Part shown: positions 1-9,868 of the stretch, piece after piece
Numbering within the stretch: position 1 is the stretch's first letter
How the letters are laid out: each line of letters opens with the position of its first letter
From: a virus
DNA length: 23,454 nucleotides
Virus record (IMG/VR): IMGVR_UViG_3300044701_000916
Location: 1 to 23,454 of that record
Direction: 5' to 3' (one strand)
Made by a program: the position numbers and the translations under genes
The notes under the pieces: model-generated
Database searches by the model: none
Told to the model about the DNA's origin: nothing
Seen by the model: the letters and a program-made list of their open reading frames with translations, nothing else

Positions 1-348
1 GGTTATCAGGCTCAGGCTGTGTCTAGTCCGACTGCTGGTTTGCAAGAGTTTTTGTCGTCGCAGGGTGCTGGTGGTGACGATTTGGCGCGGTTTGCCCAGT
101 TGCAGCAGGCGCAGTCGCAGCAGCAGGCGCAGGCTGCGAACAATCTGATGGCCCAGTTGGGTGGATTGTTTACTGGTGCGCAGCAGTCTCGTCAGGCGGA
201 GATGGCGCAGGGTAGGACTGCTGATTTGGGTGCGCTTGGTTTGAATGAGATGTTGTTGGGGACACAGATTCAGCAGCAAGGCAAGTCGGATATTGACAAA
301 CTGAGGGAGATGCTGTTGGCGGCTCAACTCCAGAGAGCAGGTCTGTGA
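1..348 (+). CDS. Gln/Ala-rich helical virion protein, 5' end cut off
   Basis: The reading frame is open from the first base (begins G-Y-Q-A-Q-A-V), so the gene is probably truncated by the window edge; a GTG at 19 is only an internal start candidate. The visible 115 residues are rich in Gln, Ala and Leu, with a heptad-like stretch (AQLQQAQSQQQAQAANN) that predicts a long helix or coiled coil. I recognise no domain. The stop TGA (346-348) shares its A with the ATG of the next gene, so translation is probably coupled. Just upstream of a giant virion protein, a small internal or ejection protein (like the short helical member of podovirus ejection sets) is a reasonable inference, but nothing in the sequence proves it. 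Confidence 0.7.
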   Translation, partial: GYQAQAVSSPTAGLQEFLSSQGAGGDDLARFAQLQQAQSQQQAQAANNLMAQLGGLFTGAQQSRQAEMAQGRTADLGALGLNEMLLGTQIQQQGKSDIDKLREMLLAAQLQRAGL

Positions 349-1391
349 TGTCTGAGGATTTGATGGGCCTGTTGGCTTTGTTGAACACGAGTGCTAGTGG
401 CAAGAAGCAGTCTGGGAATATCGAGTCGATGATTGACTATTTGATGAATCCTTGGCTTGGTGTGATGACGGGCGGCTACGACCCGCTGTCCAGCGTGTCT
501 ACGCCGCCTGCCCGTTACAAGATGGACCAGATTGCCGCCGACCCTGAGGCTCCTGCGGCTTTGAAGTCTATTGCGGCTTCTATTTCTCAGGGTGTCCCGT
601 TGTACCGTGTTTTGGTTGATATTGATTCTTTGCCTGACAAGGGTGGAATGACCGGCGATGAGTTGAAATCTATTGCTAAACAGTTGGATTCTGAGCAGCA
701 GCAGTTTGTTCAGGCGCAGTCGAAGCCTGCGTCTGACATTTTTTCTAAGGCTGGGTTGCCTGCGATGACGGAACGTTACAGTGACCGCCCAGAGTTGGCT
801 CCTCTTAGTTTGGAGACTGGTCAGGCTATTTCGGGTTTGGTTAATCAGTCTGACGAGTTGCGTCGCCAGTATGAGTTGTTGGCTGGTACAGCGAAGCGTA
901 ATGCGGCTGGCTACAAGAAGCCTACTAGTTATGAGCAGGCCCTCAAGGATGTTACGGAGGCTGAGGCGGCTTACAAGTTGGCGACCGAGAAGGTGCCAAC
1001 GAAGGATAAGCCTGCAGCGAACATTACAGAGAATCCTTTTGGTGTGACGTATGGTGATGATGGTGTTTCGATGACGCCGAACACTCCTGAGAATATGAGG
1101 AAGTTGGCGACTAAGGAGTTGGCTAGGTTGAAGAGCGCAAAGAAGACTTTGGCTGCTACACCTAAGGACCGTAAACCTGCGTTTAACGAGAATTGGGGCG
1201 ACCTAAACGACCCAGCAACGGTGAAGCGTTACCTGCAGGCGCAGGCGACGCTTCAGGAGTCTAATCGTCTTGCTGCTGAGGCTGGGAGAACCCAGTCTAA
1301 GGCGATTGCCAAGGGTGAGGCTGAGGGCCGTACGCCGCTTATGGACATGTTGGCGCAGCGCATTCTTGCGTCTCGCCTGATGGGGGCCTAG
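348..1391 (+). CDS. Helical virion-associated protein of unknown function
   Basis: A 347-aa protein starting at ATG 348, which overlaps the previous stop as TGATG. A GTG three bases earlier is in frame, but the ATG with CAGG six bases upstream is preferred. The protein is mostly helical, rich in Ala, Lys, Glu and Gln, with no signal peptide, TM segment or cysteine cluster. A Pro/Gly-containing segment near residues 40-60 precedes a predicted helical body, and residues 170-215 and 295-335 look coiled-coil prone. I do not recognise the family. It lies between a Gln-rich protein and a 2816-aa protein in the late block, which suggests an internal virion or ejection role by context only. Confidence 0.75.
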   Translation: MSEDLMGLLALLNTSASGKKQSGNIESMIDYLMNPWLGVMTGGYDPLSSVSTPPARYKMDQIAADPEAPAALKSIAASISQGVPLYRVLVDIDSLPDKGGMTGDELKSIAKQLDSEQQQFVQAQSKPASDIFSKAGLPAMTERYSDRPELAPLSLETGQAISGLVNQSDELRRQYELLAGTAKRNAAGYKKPTSYEQALKDVTEAEAAYKLATEKVPTKDKPAANITENPFGVTYGDDGVSMTPNTPENMRKLATKELARLKSAKKTLAATPKDRKPAFNENWGDLNDPATVKRYLQAQATLQESNRLAAEAGRTQSKAIAKGEAEGRTPLMDMLAQRILASRLMGA

Positions 1392-1417
1392 TTAGGTTAC
1401 AAACCGCCCATTAATGT

Positions 1418-4400
1418 ATGTCTAATGTTGACCCTCGTTTGGAGTTGGCGCGGCAAATAGCCGCCACTAGGCGGCCCGTGGTGGCCGCTAATACGCCTGT
1501 CGGCCCTAAGACGACTGGTCCTAGACCTTCACAAATGTCGCCTGAGACACGCCAGTTGCAGTCTCAGGTTGAGGACGCTACGACTGTGGCGTTGCGCCAG
1601 TACCCGAATCTTAGTGAGCAGATTAAGGCTGCGTCTCAGGGTCAGCCGCAGGCTACTGGCATCAAGGGGATGTTTGGCAAGTTGTTGTCATCTACTCCTG
1701 CGAAGATTGCTTTGCAGCCTCTTATTGTTTTGGACACGGGTCGCCGTGCCGTTATTTCAACGGCACGCGAAATGGTTGACTTGTTGGATACGGACCCGAA
1801 TACGAAGGCGTCGATTTCGGATTTTGTGGCGCAAACCAAGGACCCGATGTTTGGGTTTGGTACTGCTTTCCCGATGAAGGGGAACTGGGGTAGGTTCACT
1901 GGGTTTGTTGGGGATGTGGCGCTTGACCCGTTGACGTATGCGACGTTGGGTGTCGGTAAGGCGGCGCAGGGTGTTGCTGGCCGTATTGCTTTGGCTGGCA
2001 AGTATTTGGATAAGTTTGGTGACGCCGCCAAGGCTGCTTCTATTGCTCAACGCGGCAAGGCCGCTTTGAGCGCAGATGAGATTGCAAAACTTGGTTTGAA
2101 TCGTTCTGGCATCTACATGTTTGGCACTAAGGTTCGTGTGCCGATGACTGGTGCTATTGGCGAAAGTATGCTTAGTGGTGTCACTAGGGCGCGTATCGGT
2201 TTTACCAATACGCGTTTTGGTTCAACATTACAAAAAGGGTTTATGGGGCTTGGTGGTGATGGCAACAAGTCTCTTAGGGATATCCGTTTGGCTTTGGCTA
2301 GGGGCGAGCAGTTGCCTGACAATATGGCTGTTGATGCAGGTATCCGTATTGTTAATAGTGAGAACTCTCGCCGTGCCGCTGCGAAGATGGCGAGTGATGC
2401 TGTGCGTCGCCGTATGGCGCAGGAGTTGTCGACTGTTGGTAGGGAAAATCTCGAGTCTTACCGGAATGTGGCGTACAAGTGGCTTGAGGGTACTGCGGTT
2501 CCGCAGACCGCTCAAGAGGTTGCGTTCTTTGAACGTTTCAAAACTTTGTTCAGCGATTTGTGGGACGATGTTGATTCCGATTTCCGTCGCCTGACTCCTG
2601 ATAGCGATGGTATGAATCGTGTTAAGGAGTATTTCCCGTGGGTGATGACCGATGCCGCCAAAGAGGCGACAACGGATATGCAGACTCCTTGGGTTAAGAA
2701 TCTGATGTCGACGTTGGCTCCGAACCCGTTGGACCGTGTTGGTTCGTTCCGTTCACGTGGACTTAAAGAGGGTGCAGAGTTTCTGTGGACATTGGATGAC
2801 AACGGTAAGCAGATTCCTTACATCTTGAAGTCAACAGATTTGAATGTTGACCGTATCAACCAGATTTCTCGTGGTGCTCTCGGTATCGATTTCTTTGAGA
2901 CTGATATCGAGCGCGCATTGTTTAGTTACGCTAATTCGTATTCGCAACAGAAGGGTCTGTTGGCGATGTATGACGAGTTGTCGAAGTCTGGCGTGTTGCG
3001 AGAGATGTCGCGCCGTGCTGTGATTGATGAAGAAGCGGCGTTGGCTGTTTCTGCTGCGGCGGATAATGCGGTGCGTAGTGTTGTGGCTGGGTTGGGTTCT
3101 GCCTCTAAGCGTCTTGAGGACGCGTTTCGACTTGTGTCTAAGCGTGCTGAGGTTGAGGTTAAGCGTTTGGCCACTGCGGCTGATGATGCCGCTAAGGGTT
3201 TGGTTCTTGCCGAGAATGCTGCTGGTGATGTGGCGCAGACTGGGTTGTTGTCGCAGGCATTGGATGCCGCGACTATTGTGTCAACACTCAGGGACGAGAT
3301 TGATGGCCTGAAGGGTTCGCTGGATTTCTTGTTTGATGAGGTTCCGCCTGAGGTTGGGGCGTTGTACGACAAGTACGATGACTTGTCGAAGTCTTTGGGT
3401 TCTTTGACTGATGAGATTAATGCTTTGCAGGCCGAGCGTGTGACGCTAGAGCAGGGTATTGCCAGTCCGATGACGGCTGATGTCCTCACAAGCCTGCAGA
3501 GGCGGTTTAACGAGGCGTCTTCTGCTCTTAAGGATGCTGCTACTAACCACCAGTTCTTCCTTGAGTTGAACAGCGTATTGCGTTCACGGTTTGATGACAT
3601 TATCGATGGCACAACTCCGAAGGGGTTGGGGCGTGTCGGGGCAATCATCAAGGGTTCTCAAAGGGCGTTGCCTGCGAAGGAGGGTGCGGCCAAGTCGGTT
3701 GAGGATTTTGCTGAGGCTCCGGGTGTTTTCCAGAAGTGGGCCAAGTCCAAGGACGGCCCGCTTGAAGGGCAGGAATGGTTTGCTAAGACCCAAGGGTTTA
3801 TTGGCAACAAGAACCTGAACAAGACCGGTATTTCTAGGTTGTCTTACAAGGGTGTGTTGGAGAGTGTTGTTCGTGCGGCTCCGACGCATCAGAATGGTAT
3901 TGAACTGATTCAGTCTGCCGTGTACATGTTGGCACGCGACTTGAAGTTCCACGGCGCAGACAATGCGGTATTGGCCCCTGTTCGTGAAGCGTTGATTCAG
4001 GACCTTGACAAGGTTGCTAAGGTTGTTGGTTTGGTCGAGAATCGTGGTGCTGCGATTCTCAGTGACGCACAGTTGTCTGCGCTTAAAACTGAAATAGATA
4101 CTAACTATGTGGCGTTGAACAATCTGTACGACATCAGAAGTTACCGTCTTGACATGGAAGAGGCTTTGAAGCAGGCCGAAAATTTTGCTTCTATTCGTGG
4201 CGCAACTGCTGTGCCTGCTGAAGACGATTTTGTTTTCTTCTCTGACGTAGCCCAGAACTATATTAATGGTCTTTACGATGCCAATGGCGATTTTCCTTCT
4301 TATGCAGAAATTGCTATGGCGATGCGTGGGACTGTTGACTCGATGTCTGAAAGTACTGTGCTTGGTCACGGCAACAAGACTTACGGCATCTACGACATCC

Positions 4401-7400
4401 CAGACCTTGAGAAGTTGGTTAACTCCAAGGAACTTCTTCTCAACAAGGCTGTCGATGGCAGAATCCCCGGAGGCCTGAGGGGTCTTGATGTCAACAAGTT
4501 GATTGAAAACATTGGGCCTGCTGTTGGGGATTTGGCTGACAGGCTTGCCCAGTACACGTTGGCTTCTGAGGTTCAGCGGCGCTTCACCGCACTTGGCAAG
4601 GAACTTGCCATGTTCGGTTTGGCGCCGACAGAAGAAATGTATTCGATTGTGATGCGTCGTGTTGGCGAAGAGTTCTTGAACGTCACAATGGCACGCGAGT
4701 CTGCTGTGCTTGCTGCTCGTGGCGAGATGGACAAGATTCGCGCCGCTGTGATGATGGACATTGGCGCTAAGGGTAATTGGGCTGCGACATTCACCAAGAT
4801 GTTGGAGGAGGCGTACGCTGGACCTAATGGTTCTGCGCTTGAAGAAATCCTTGGCCCGATTGTGCAGTTCACGCCCGATGCACCTCGCATGAAATCGAAG
4901 TATGCGGCTATCAAGGCTAAGTCTGGTCGTGCCGAGTATTTGGATGAGTCGAAGAAGTTTGCTAAGGAGATGCAGAAGGCTCTTGGCGAAGAGGTTGATA
5001 ACAAGATTACTTTTGCTGAAACAAAGAAACTGTTGGCACGTTTGGCTGATACGGAGAATCCGTTGACGCCTGACGATTTTGCTGACGTTATTGAACAGGC
5101 TGACGTAGAGAAGTTCCGCACCAAAGCAATCCAGTTGCTTGACGCAGACAAGGCAACTAGCACCCCCACTAGGGACTTTATTAACGAGGAATGGTCTGAG
5201 TGGTTTGAGGCTTCGTTCCCCGGACGCAAGTTCAGTATTGCGTCAGCCGAGCAGCAGGCTCGACTGTCGCCAGTCACATCTGAGAAGCGTATGCGCATTT
5301 TCTTCAACGAACTGTTGGGTGGACATTACCGTTCAGAGGCTTCGTATCTGGAGAAGGTTGGGCGCAACCGTTGGTCGCGCAAGGGGTTTGTTTCTAAGAT
5401 TGCAAACAAGTCTCCTAGTGGTGAGTATATTGCTGTTCAGGTTCAGGGTTCTTTGCAGACTGAACTGTCTGTGTTGGGTGAGCGTATTGGTCATCTTCAC
5501 AGGATGATTGACCCGTCTGCTGATTATCGTGCGTTTTTGAATGACCCGTTTGGTTTGGGTGGCGGTCCGTTGTCGACTGCTGATTTCCTTGAGTCTTTGG
5601 CGAAGCGTCTTGAGGATGATATTCGTGAGATTCCGAAGTCGGTGCGTACGCAGATTGGTAAGGCTGAGGCTGCTGCACCTAAGGCTGAGTCGGCCCGTGA
5701 TGCGTTGAAGCGTTCTGTGGAGTTGATGAACCCCAGAGGGTCTGGTGAGACTGCTAAAGATTACACTGCACGTGTTCAGGGTTTGTTGGATGAGATGGAC
5801 CCAACAAACGTTAGACCGTTTGTTGCGCCCACACGTGAAGAAGTTATTCAACCGTTTGTTGTGCCGCCTAAGAAGGCTAAGGAAAGTTACAAGGCGTATG
5901 AGGCTCGTGTCGAGCGGATGCAAAAGAATTGGGAACGCTCACAGGAACCTGTGTATGCAAGGAAAGTTAAGGAAGCGCAGGACGCTTGGCGTGCCAGCAT
6001 CGATGAGGAGATTGGTGGTCTAGCCAAGTTCTATGAGAAGCAGGCGAAGATGGCTGAGGACTTCGCTGAGGTTCGTGCGGTTCGCGCCGAACGCGACCGT
6101 CTGGTTAACAGCCCTCAGTATGTGATTGCTGAACGTGACAGGGATTTGACTCAGATGATTAAGGGTCTGTCGGATGTCAATGGTTGGGAGGCACGTCACC
6201 CTGTTACTGGTGAGCAGGGCTGGTTTATTCAGGCTGCAGACCCCGGTGTATCTTTTGAAGGGTTGTTGTCATCGACAACTGACCAGCGTCTCAGGCGTGA
6301 CCTGCTGGCTGCACAGCCGCAGATTCGTGTGATGCGACAGGTTAATGTTGACGAACTTGCCGGTGCGGAACTAGATGGCGTGTTTATGGTTTCTCCAGAC
6401 AAGTCTATGGTGTTGCCGTACACAAAGGATGAGGTGAATGCGCTTAGGAAGCGCATGAACGCTTCTAGGGCTGAGGTTCGTGATTTTGAGCGTGCCGGTG
6501 GCACAGCCGCTGATGGTGTCACCACCGAAAGGTATCTGTATATCCAGAATCTGAAGAAGGAAGTAGCAGATTACGACAATGGCAACTACACGTTTGTGAA
6601 GTTGGGTGCTTTCGACGGCAAGAAAAAGTATTCGATTGATGACCTGATTACTTTGGGGAACAATCCTAGGGGTGGTACTGCGGCCCCTGTCCGCAAGGCG
6701 CTGCCTGAATTGTTTGAGCGGTTTGGCTCTATCAAGGCGACGATGGTTGATGCGGAGTCGTTGGCGCAACGTAAGGTTGTTGCGGACATGTTGATGCAGA
6801 ACGGTGTCATTGACCGTCAGGTTTATCGCAGATTGACCACCGAGGGTGAGTCAATCAACTCTGTGTTGTCTTCCAAGATTTACAACGAGTCTGTTGGTGA
6901 AGTGACTGTTGAGTCTTTGATTGGCCCAGAGGCCACCAAGGCGCTTCGTGATGTTGATAAGCCTTTGACATTCACCAAGGAAGAATGGCTGGCGCTGTAT
7001 GAGCCTTTGGATGCGAAGCGCATGGGTGAGGTCGCTAGGCAAACTAGTGCTGCCAGCAAGCGTTTGGCTGAGTTTAAGGCTTTGCGTGACCGTGGACAGC
7101 AAACCGTCACCATCAATGGTGAACGGTTCGTTGTCGCTAAGGAGATTGAGAGCCTCACAGCAGAGTTGGATGGTTTGCGTACGCTTGCGAAGACTGGTTC
7201 GATTGCGCCGGGGCAGGCCCCTGTTGCTTTGCAGTCTGCGTTGGAGAAGATGGACCAGTTGTTTGCGCAGATTGGTGAGGATGCAATTGGCCAACCTAGG
7301 CGTCTAGCAAACCGTGTTGGTTCTATCAAGACGAACACTTTCGGTTCTTCTAGGGTTGGGGGCAAGGCGTTTAAGGATGCTAGGAATCGTGCGGTTGATG

Positions 7401-9868
7401 CGCGTTGGGAGAAGACTTCTAGTTTTGCGACGTTGAGCAAGGTTAAGGAGATTGACGCCAGCCCTGCGATGGCTAGGTTTAATCAGACTGAGACTGCCGC
7501 TAGTAATGCGGCGGCTGCTGCTGCTCAGGCGCGTCAGCATGCAATTGATTTGCGTTCCACGATTGCTCCACAAGAGCAGGACATCATGGAGATTATGCGC
7601 ATCGCTAGTAGGGATATCGAAACCTTCAGCAAGGAAGGTGTCGAGATTTTCAACGAGGTCAGCCGCATTGTTAAGGGTTTGGTCGACACCAGCCCTGATG
7701 GTGTTAAGACGTTGAATCTTCAGAACATTTCTCTCAGGATTCCTGAGACGGTTAAGGCTGCTGCTAGGGAGATTCGTTCACAGTATGTGTCCCCGGCGGA
7801 GCGTGATTTTGTTACGGCTATTGCTGGCACTAGTGTCCGCGAGGATTTGTATCGTGCGGCGATGGATGCGGCTAGAGCCAAGACTGCATTCTCTGCGTTT
7901 GAGGCTGTGGTTGCTGGCGATGTTAACCGCATTGATGAGATTGTGACGATTCTGAATCCTGCTAAGGGGCGTCAGGCGGCGTTGCGTAAGGGCAAGCCGC
8001 CGGTGTCGCCTACCGAGTTGCAGAATCCTGTTCTTGCACGCCAGTATTTGCTTAGCAAGATTGATGATGTCACTAAGCAGATTCAGTCGATTACTAAAAC
8101 TAGTCGTAAGCAGTTTGACGCAAAGTTTGCTGCGGTCATCAAGAATGTTGATGCCAAGGAAAAGAAGTTGGCTGAAGCGTTGGCTAGGTTTACGGAGATT
8201 CAGGGACGTTACGATTCGATTATCCCGAACTTGTATTCTGCTGAGGCTACAGCCGCTTACGCTGACACGTTTATTAAGCCTAGGATTGATGAACTGACCG
8301 ACATCCTGACGAGGGCGCAGGCTGTCGGTGTTGGTGCACGCAAGAAGATTGTGACGCCAGAAAACTATATGGACATTGTTGAGATTGTTGATGACTTTAA
8401 GACGGTCATGAATGACCTCGCTATTGCACCCGATGACCCAATTCAAAAGGCGTTCCTTGACGTTGTGAACGCTAATGCGGAGATGATGGGCCGTCTTGTG
8501 ACGGCGGGACAGTTGTCGTCCGAGTTTATGGGCACGGCTAACTTCACAAACTTTGAGCGTGTACTGTCTGAGGGTTATGCGTCTTTGGAGAAGGCTGGCC
8601 TCAAGGGTATTGAGGCTCCGGGTGAAGTTGTCGATTTCTTTGACAACATGCGGCGTTTGAAGGAGCCGATGTTGCAGCGTGAGGTGTTGAACTTCTTGCA
8701 GAAGTATACGAAGTTCTTCAAGTCGTATGCGACTCTGAGTCCGGGTTTCCATGTCCGTAACGCTATGTCGAACACGTTTGCTTTGGTTGCCGCTGGCGCG
8801 AACCCCGCTAGGTTCGCCAAGGGTCTGAGTGTGTATCGTTCAATGCGTGAGGCACTTGAGAGTGGTGTGACGTTGGAGCAATGGCTGGCTACGCTGCCTG
8901 AGGCGGAGCGTGCTGTCGCGGATGTTGCTGCAAGGTCTATGTTTGCTAGCGGTGGTGGTATTACCTCTGAGGCTTTCCGTGGCATGTCGAAACGCAACAA
9001 GGGTGTTCTTGGTGCGTTTGAGGACAACTTCTTGTTGTCGGGTTCACGTTCGATTGGTGGAAGGCTCGAGTCTTCGTCACGGTTCATTCTTGGTTATGAC
9101 AGTGCGTTGAATGGTTTGGATTTCAATCAGGCGTCGGCACGTGTGCGACGCTACATGGTTGACTATGAGGATGTTGGTGCGGCTGACGAAGTTATCCGTG
9201 TGATTATCCCGTTCTGGATGTGGACAAGCCGTGCACTGCCTGTCCACATGGTGAACCAGTGGCTTAACCCGAGGCCATATGCCATCTACCAGTCGTTCAA
9301 GCGCAACCTCACAGCGGACGATGAGGGGCAGATTACTCCTAGTTGGATTACGGAGCAGGGTGGTTTCCGTGTTAGTGGTAACACGTATTTGATGCCTGAC
9401 CTTGGGTTTAACAGGTTGGGTCAGCAGGTTGCCCAGTTGGGTGATTTGCCTAGGTTGCTGTCGCAGGCCAACCCGCTTATCAGGCTTCCGATTGAGTTGG
9501 CTGGTAACAGGAAACTGTACACGGGGCAAGAGTTTAAGGATGCGCCTGTTGAGGTGTCTGGTGGCGTCGCAGCGTTGCTGCAGCCGCTGTTGCAGATTGC
9601 AGGATATGGGCAGACCAGTCCTGAGGGTAAGCAGTTTGTTGATGAGAAGGCGCTGTATGCGTTGCAGAACCTTGTGCCGTTCCTTGCGCAGGGTGAGCGT
9701 TTGTTGCCGTCGACTGAGGGCGGTCAGGAGAAGCAGTTGCAGAATGTGCTTTCATACTTTGGTTCACCGACACGTACAGTTCCGGAAAGCCAGCAGCAGG
9801 GCGAGTTGTATTCACGCCTGAGGGCGTTGCAGGATATCACTAATCAAGGAAAGGCTATGGAGGGCTGA
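1418..9868 (+). CDS. Giant (2816 aa) virion/ejection-type protein with LPD38-like C-terminus
   Basis: A single open frame of 8451 bases starts at ATG 1418, with only a weak upstream purine tract, and is 36% of the window. Near residues 160-200 is a Gly/Ala-rich segment (GDVALDPLTYATLG), and near 398-416 a YFPWVMT motif. Long Ala/Glu/Lys/Arg-rich stretches around 530-720, 1320-1430, 1900-2080 and 2190-2300 look like coiled coil. Near 2425-2640 is a C-terminal domain with the pattern FFKSYATLSPGFHVRNAMSN, then an aromatic hydrophobic patch (VIRVIIPFWMWTSRALP). This pattern resembles the large polyvalent-protein-associated domain LPD38 of giant phage proteins; the assignment is from memory. Such proteins are packaged in the capsid and enter the host with DNA. 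I saw no clear catalytic motif. The stop overlaps the next ATG. A minor head or tail protein is possible. Confidence 0.85.
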   Translation: MSNVDPRLELARQIAATRRPVVAANTPVGPKTTGPRPSQMSPETRQLQSQVEDATTVALRQYPNLSEQIKAASQGQPQATGIKGMFGKLLSSTPAKIALQPLIVLDTGRRAVISTAREMVDLLDTDPNTKASISDFVAQTKDPMFGFGTAFPMKGNWGRFTGFVGDVALDPLTYATLGVGKAAQGVAGRIALAGKYLDKFGDAAKAASIAQRGKAALSADEIAKLGLNRSGIYMFGTKVRVPMTGAIGESMLSGVTRARIGFTNTRFGSTLQKGFMGLGGDGNKSLRDIRLALARGEQLPDNMAVDAGIRIVNSENSRRAAAKMASDAVRRRMAQELSTVGRENLESYRNVAYKWLEGTAVPQTAQEVAFFERFKTLFSDLWDDVDSDFRRLTPDSDGMNRVKEYFPWVMTDAAKEATTDMQTPWVKNLMSTLAPNPLDRVGSFRSRGLKEGAEFLWTLDDNGKQIPYILKSTDLNVDRINQISRGALGIDFFETDIERALFSYANSYSQQKGLLAMYDELSKSGVLREMSRRAVIDEEAALAVSAAADNAVRSVVAGLGSASKRLEDAFRLVSKRAEVEVKRLATAADDAAKGLVLAENAAGDVAQTGLLSQALDAATIVSTLRDEIDGLKGSLDFLFDEVPPEVGALYDKYDDLSKSLGSLTDEINALQAERVTLEQGIASPMTADVLTSLQRRFNEASSALKDAATNHQFFLELNSVLRSRFDDIIDGTTPKGLGRVGAIIKGSQRALPAKEGAAKSVEDFAEAPGVFQKWAKSKDGPLEGQEWFAKTQGFIGNKNLNKTGISRLSYKGVLESVVRAAPTHQNGIELIQSAVYMLARDLKFHGADNAVLAPVREALIQDLDKVAKVVGLVENRGAAILSDAQLSALKTEIDTNYVALNNLYDIRSYRLDMEEALKQAENFASIRGATAVPAEDDFVFFSDVAQNYINGLYDANGDFPSYAEIAMAMRGTVDSMSESTVLGHGNKTYGIYDIPDLEKLVNSKELLLNKAVDGRIPGGLRGLDVNKLIENIGPAVGDLADRLAQYTLASEVQRRFTALGKELAMFGLAPTEEMYSIVMRRVGEEFLNVTMARESAVLAARGEMDKIRAAVMMDIGAKGNWAATFTKMLEEAYAGPNGSALEEILGPIVQFTPDAPRMKSKYAAIKAKSGRAEYLDESKKFAKEMQKALGEEVDNKITFAETKKLLARLADTENPLTPDDFADVIEQADVEKFRTKAIQLLDADKATSTPTRDFINEEWSEWFEASFPGRKFSIASAEQQARLSPVTSEKRMRIFFNELLGGHYRSEASYLEKVGRNRWSRKGFVSKIANKSPSGEYIAVQVQGSLQTELSVLGERIGHLHRMIDPSADYRAFLNDPFGLGGGPLSTADFLESLAKRLEDDIREIPKSVRTQIGKAEAAAPKAESARDALKRSVELMNPRGSGETAKDYTARVQGLLDEMDPTNVRPFVAPTREEVIQPFVVPPKKAKESYKAYEARVERMQKNWERSQEPVYARKVKEAQDAWRASIDEEIGGLAKFYEKQAKMAEDFAEVRAVRAERDRLVNSPQYVIAERDRDLTQMIKGLSDVNGWEARHPVTGEQGWFIQAADPGVSFEGLLSSTTDQRLRRDLLAAQPQIRVMRQVNVDELAGAELDGVFMVSPDKSMVLPYTKDEVNALRKRMNASRAEVRDFERAGGTAADGVTTERYLYIQNLKKEVADYDNGNYTFVKLGAFDGKKKYSIDDLITLGNNPRGGTAAPVRKALPELFERFGSIKATMVDAESLAQRKVVADMLMQNGVIDRQVYRRLTTEGESINSVLSSKIYNESVGEVTVESLIGPEATKALRDVDKPLTFTKEEWLALYEPLDAKRMGEVARQTSAASKRLAEFKALRDRGQQTVTINGERFVVAKEIESLTAELDGLRTLAKTGSIAPGQAPVALQSALEKMDQLFAQIGEDAIGQPRRLANRVGSIKTNTFGSSRVGGKAFKDARNRAVDARWEKTSSFATLSKVKEIDASPAMARFNQTETAASNAAAAAAQARQHAIDLRSTIAPQEQDIMEIMRIASRDIETFSKEGVEIFNEVSRIVKGLVDTSPDGVKTLNLQNISLRIPETVKAAAREIRSQYVSPAERDFVTAIAGTSVREDLYRAAMDAARAKTAFSAFEAVVAGDVNRIDEIVTILNPAKGRQAALRKGKPPVSPTELQNPVLARQYLLSKIDDVTKQIQSITKTSRKQFDAKFAAVIKNVDAKEKKLAEALARFTEIQGRYDSIIPNLYSAEATAAYADTFIKPRIDELTDILTRAQAVGVGARKKIVTPENYMDIVEIVDDFKTVMNDLAIAPDDPIQKAFLDVVNANAEMMGRLVTAGQLSSEFMGTANFTNFERVLSEGYASLEKAGLKGIEAPGEVVDFFDNMRRLKEPMLQREVLNFLQKYTKFFKSYATLSPGFHVRNAMSNTFALVAAGANPARFAKGLSVYRSMREALESGVTLEQWLATLPEAERAVADVAARSMFASGGGITSEAFRGMSKRNKGVLGAFEDNFLLSGSRSIGGRLESSSRFILGYDSALNGLDFNQASARVRRYMVDYEDVGAADEVIRVIIPFWMWTSRALPVHMVNQWLNPRPYAIYQSFKRNLTADDEGQITPSWITEQGGFRVSGNTYLMPDLGFNRLGQQVAQLGDLPRLLSQANPLIRLPIELAGNRKLYTGQEFKDAPVEVSGGVAALLQPLLQIAGYGQTSPEGKQFVDEKALYALQNLVPFLAQGERLLPSTEGGQEKQLQNVLSYFGSPTRTVPESQQQGELYSRLRALQDITNQGKAMEG

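Noticed and set aside
3584-4369. Minus-strand open frame of 261 aa inside the giant gene
   Set aside because: Composition is Arg/Asn/His/Leu-rich and repeatless; it is the shadow of the giant protein, which has consistent domain content.
7778-8752. Minus-strand open frame of 324 aa inside the giant gene
   Set aside because: Antisense shadow, Arg/Leu/Asn-rich, no motif and no start signal.
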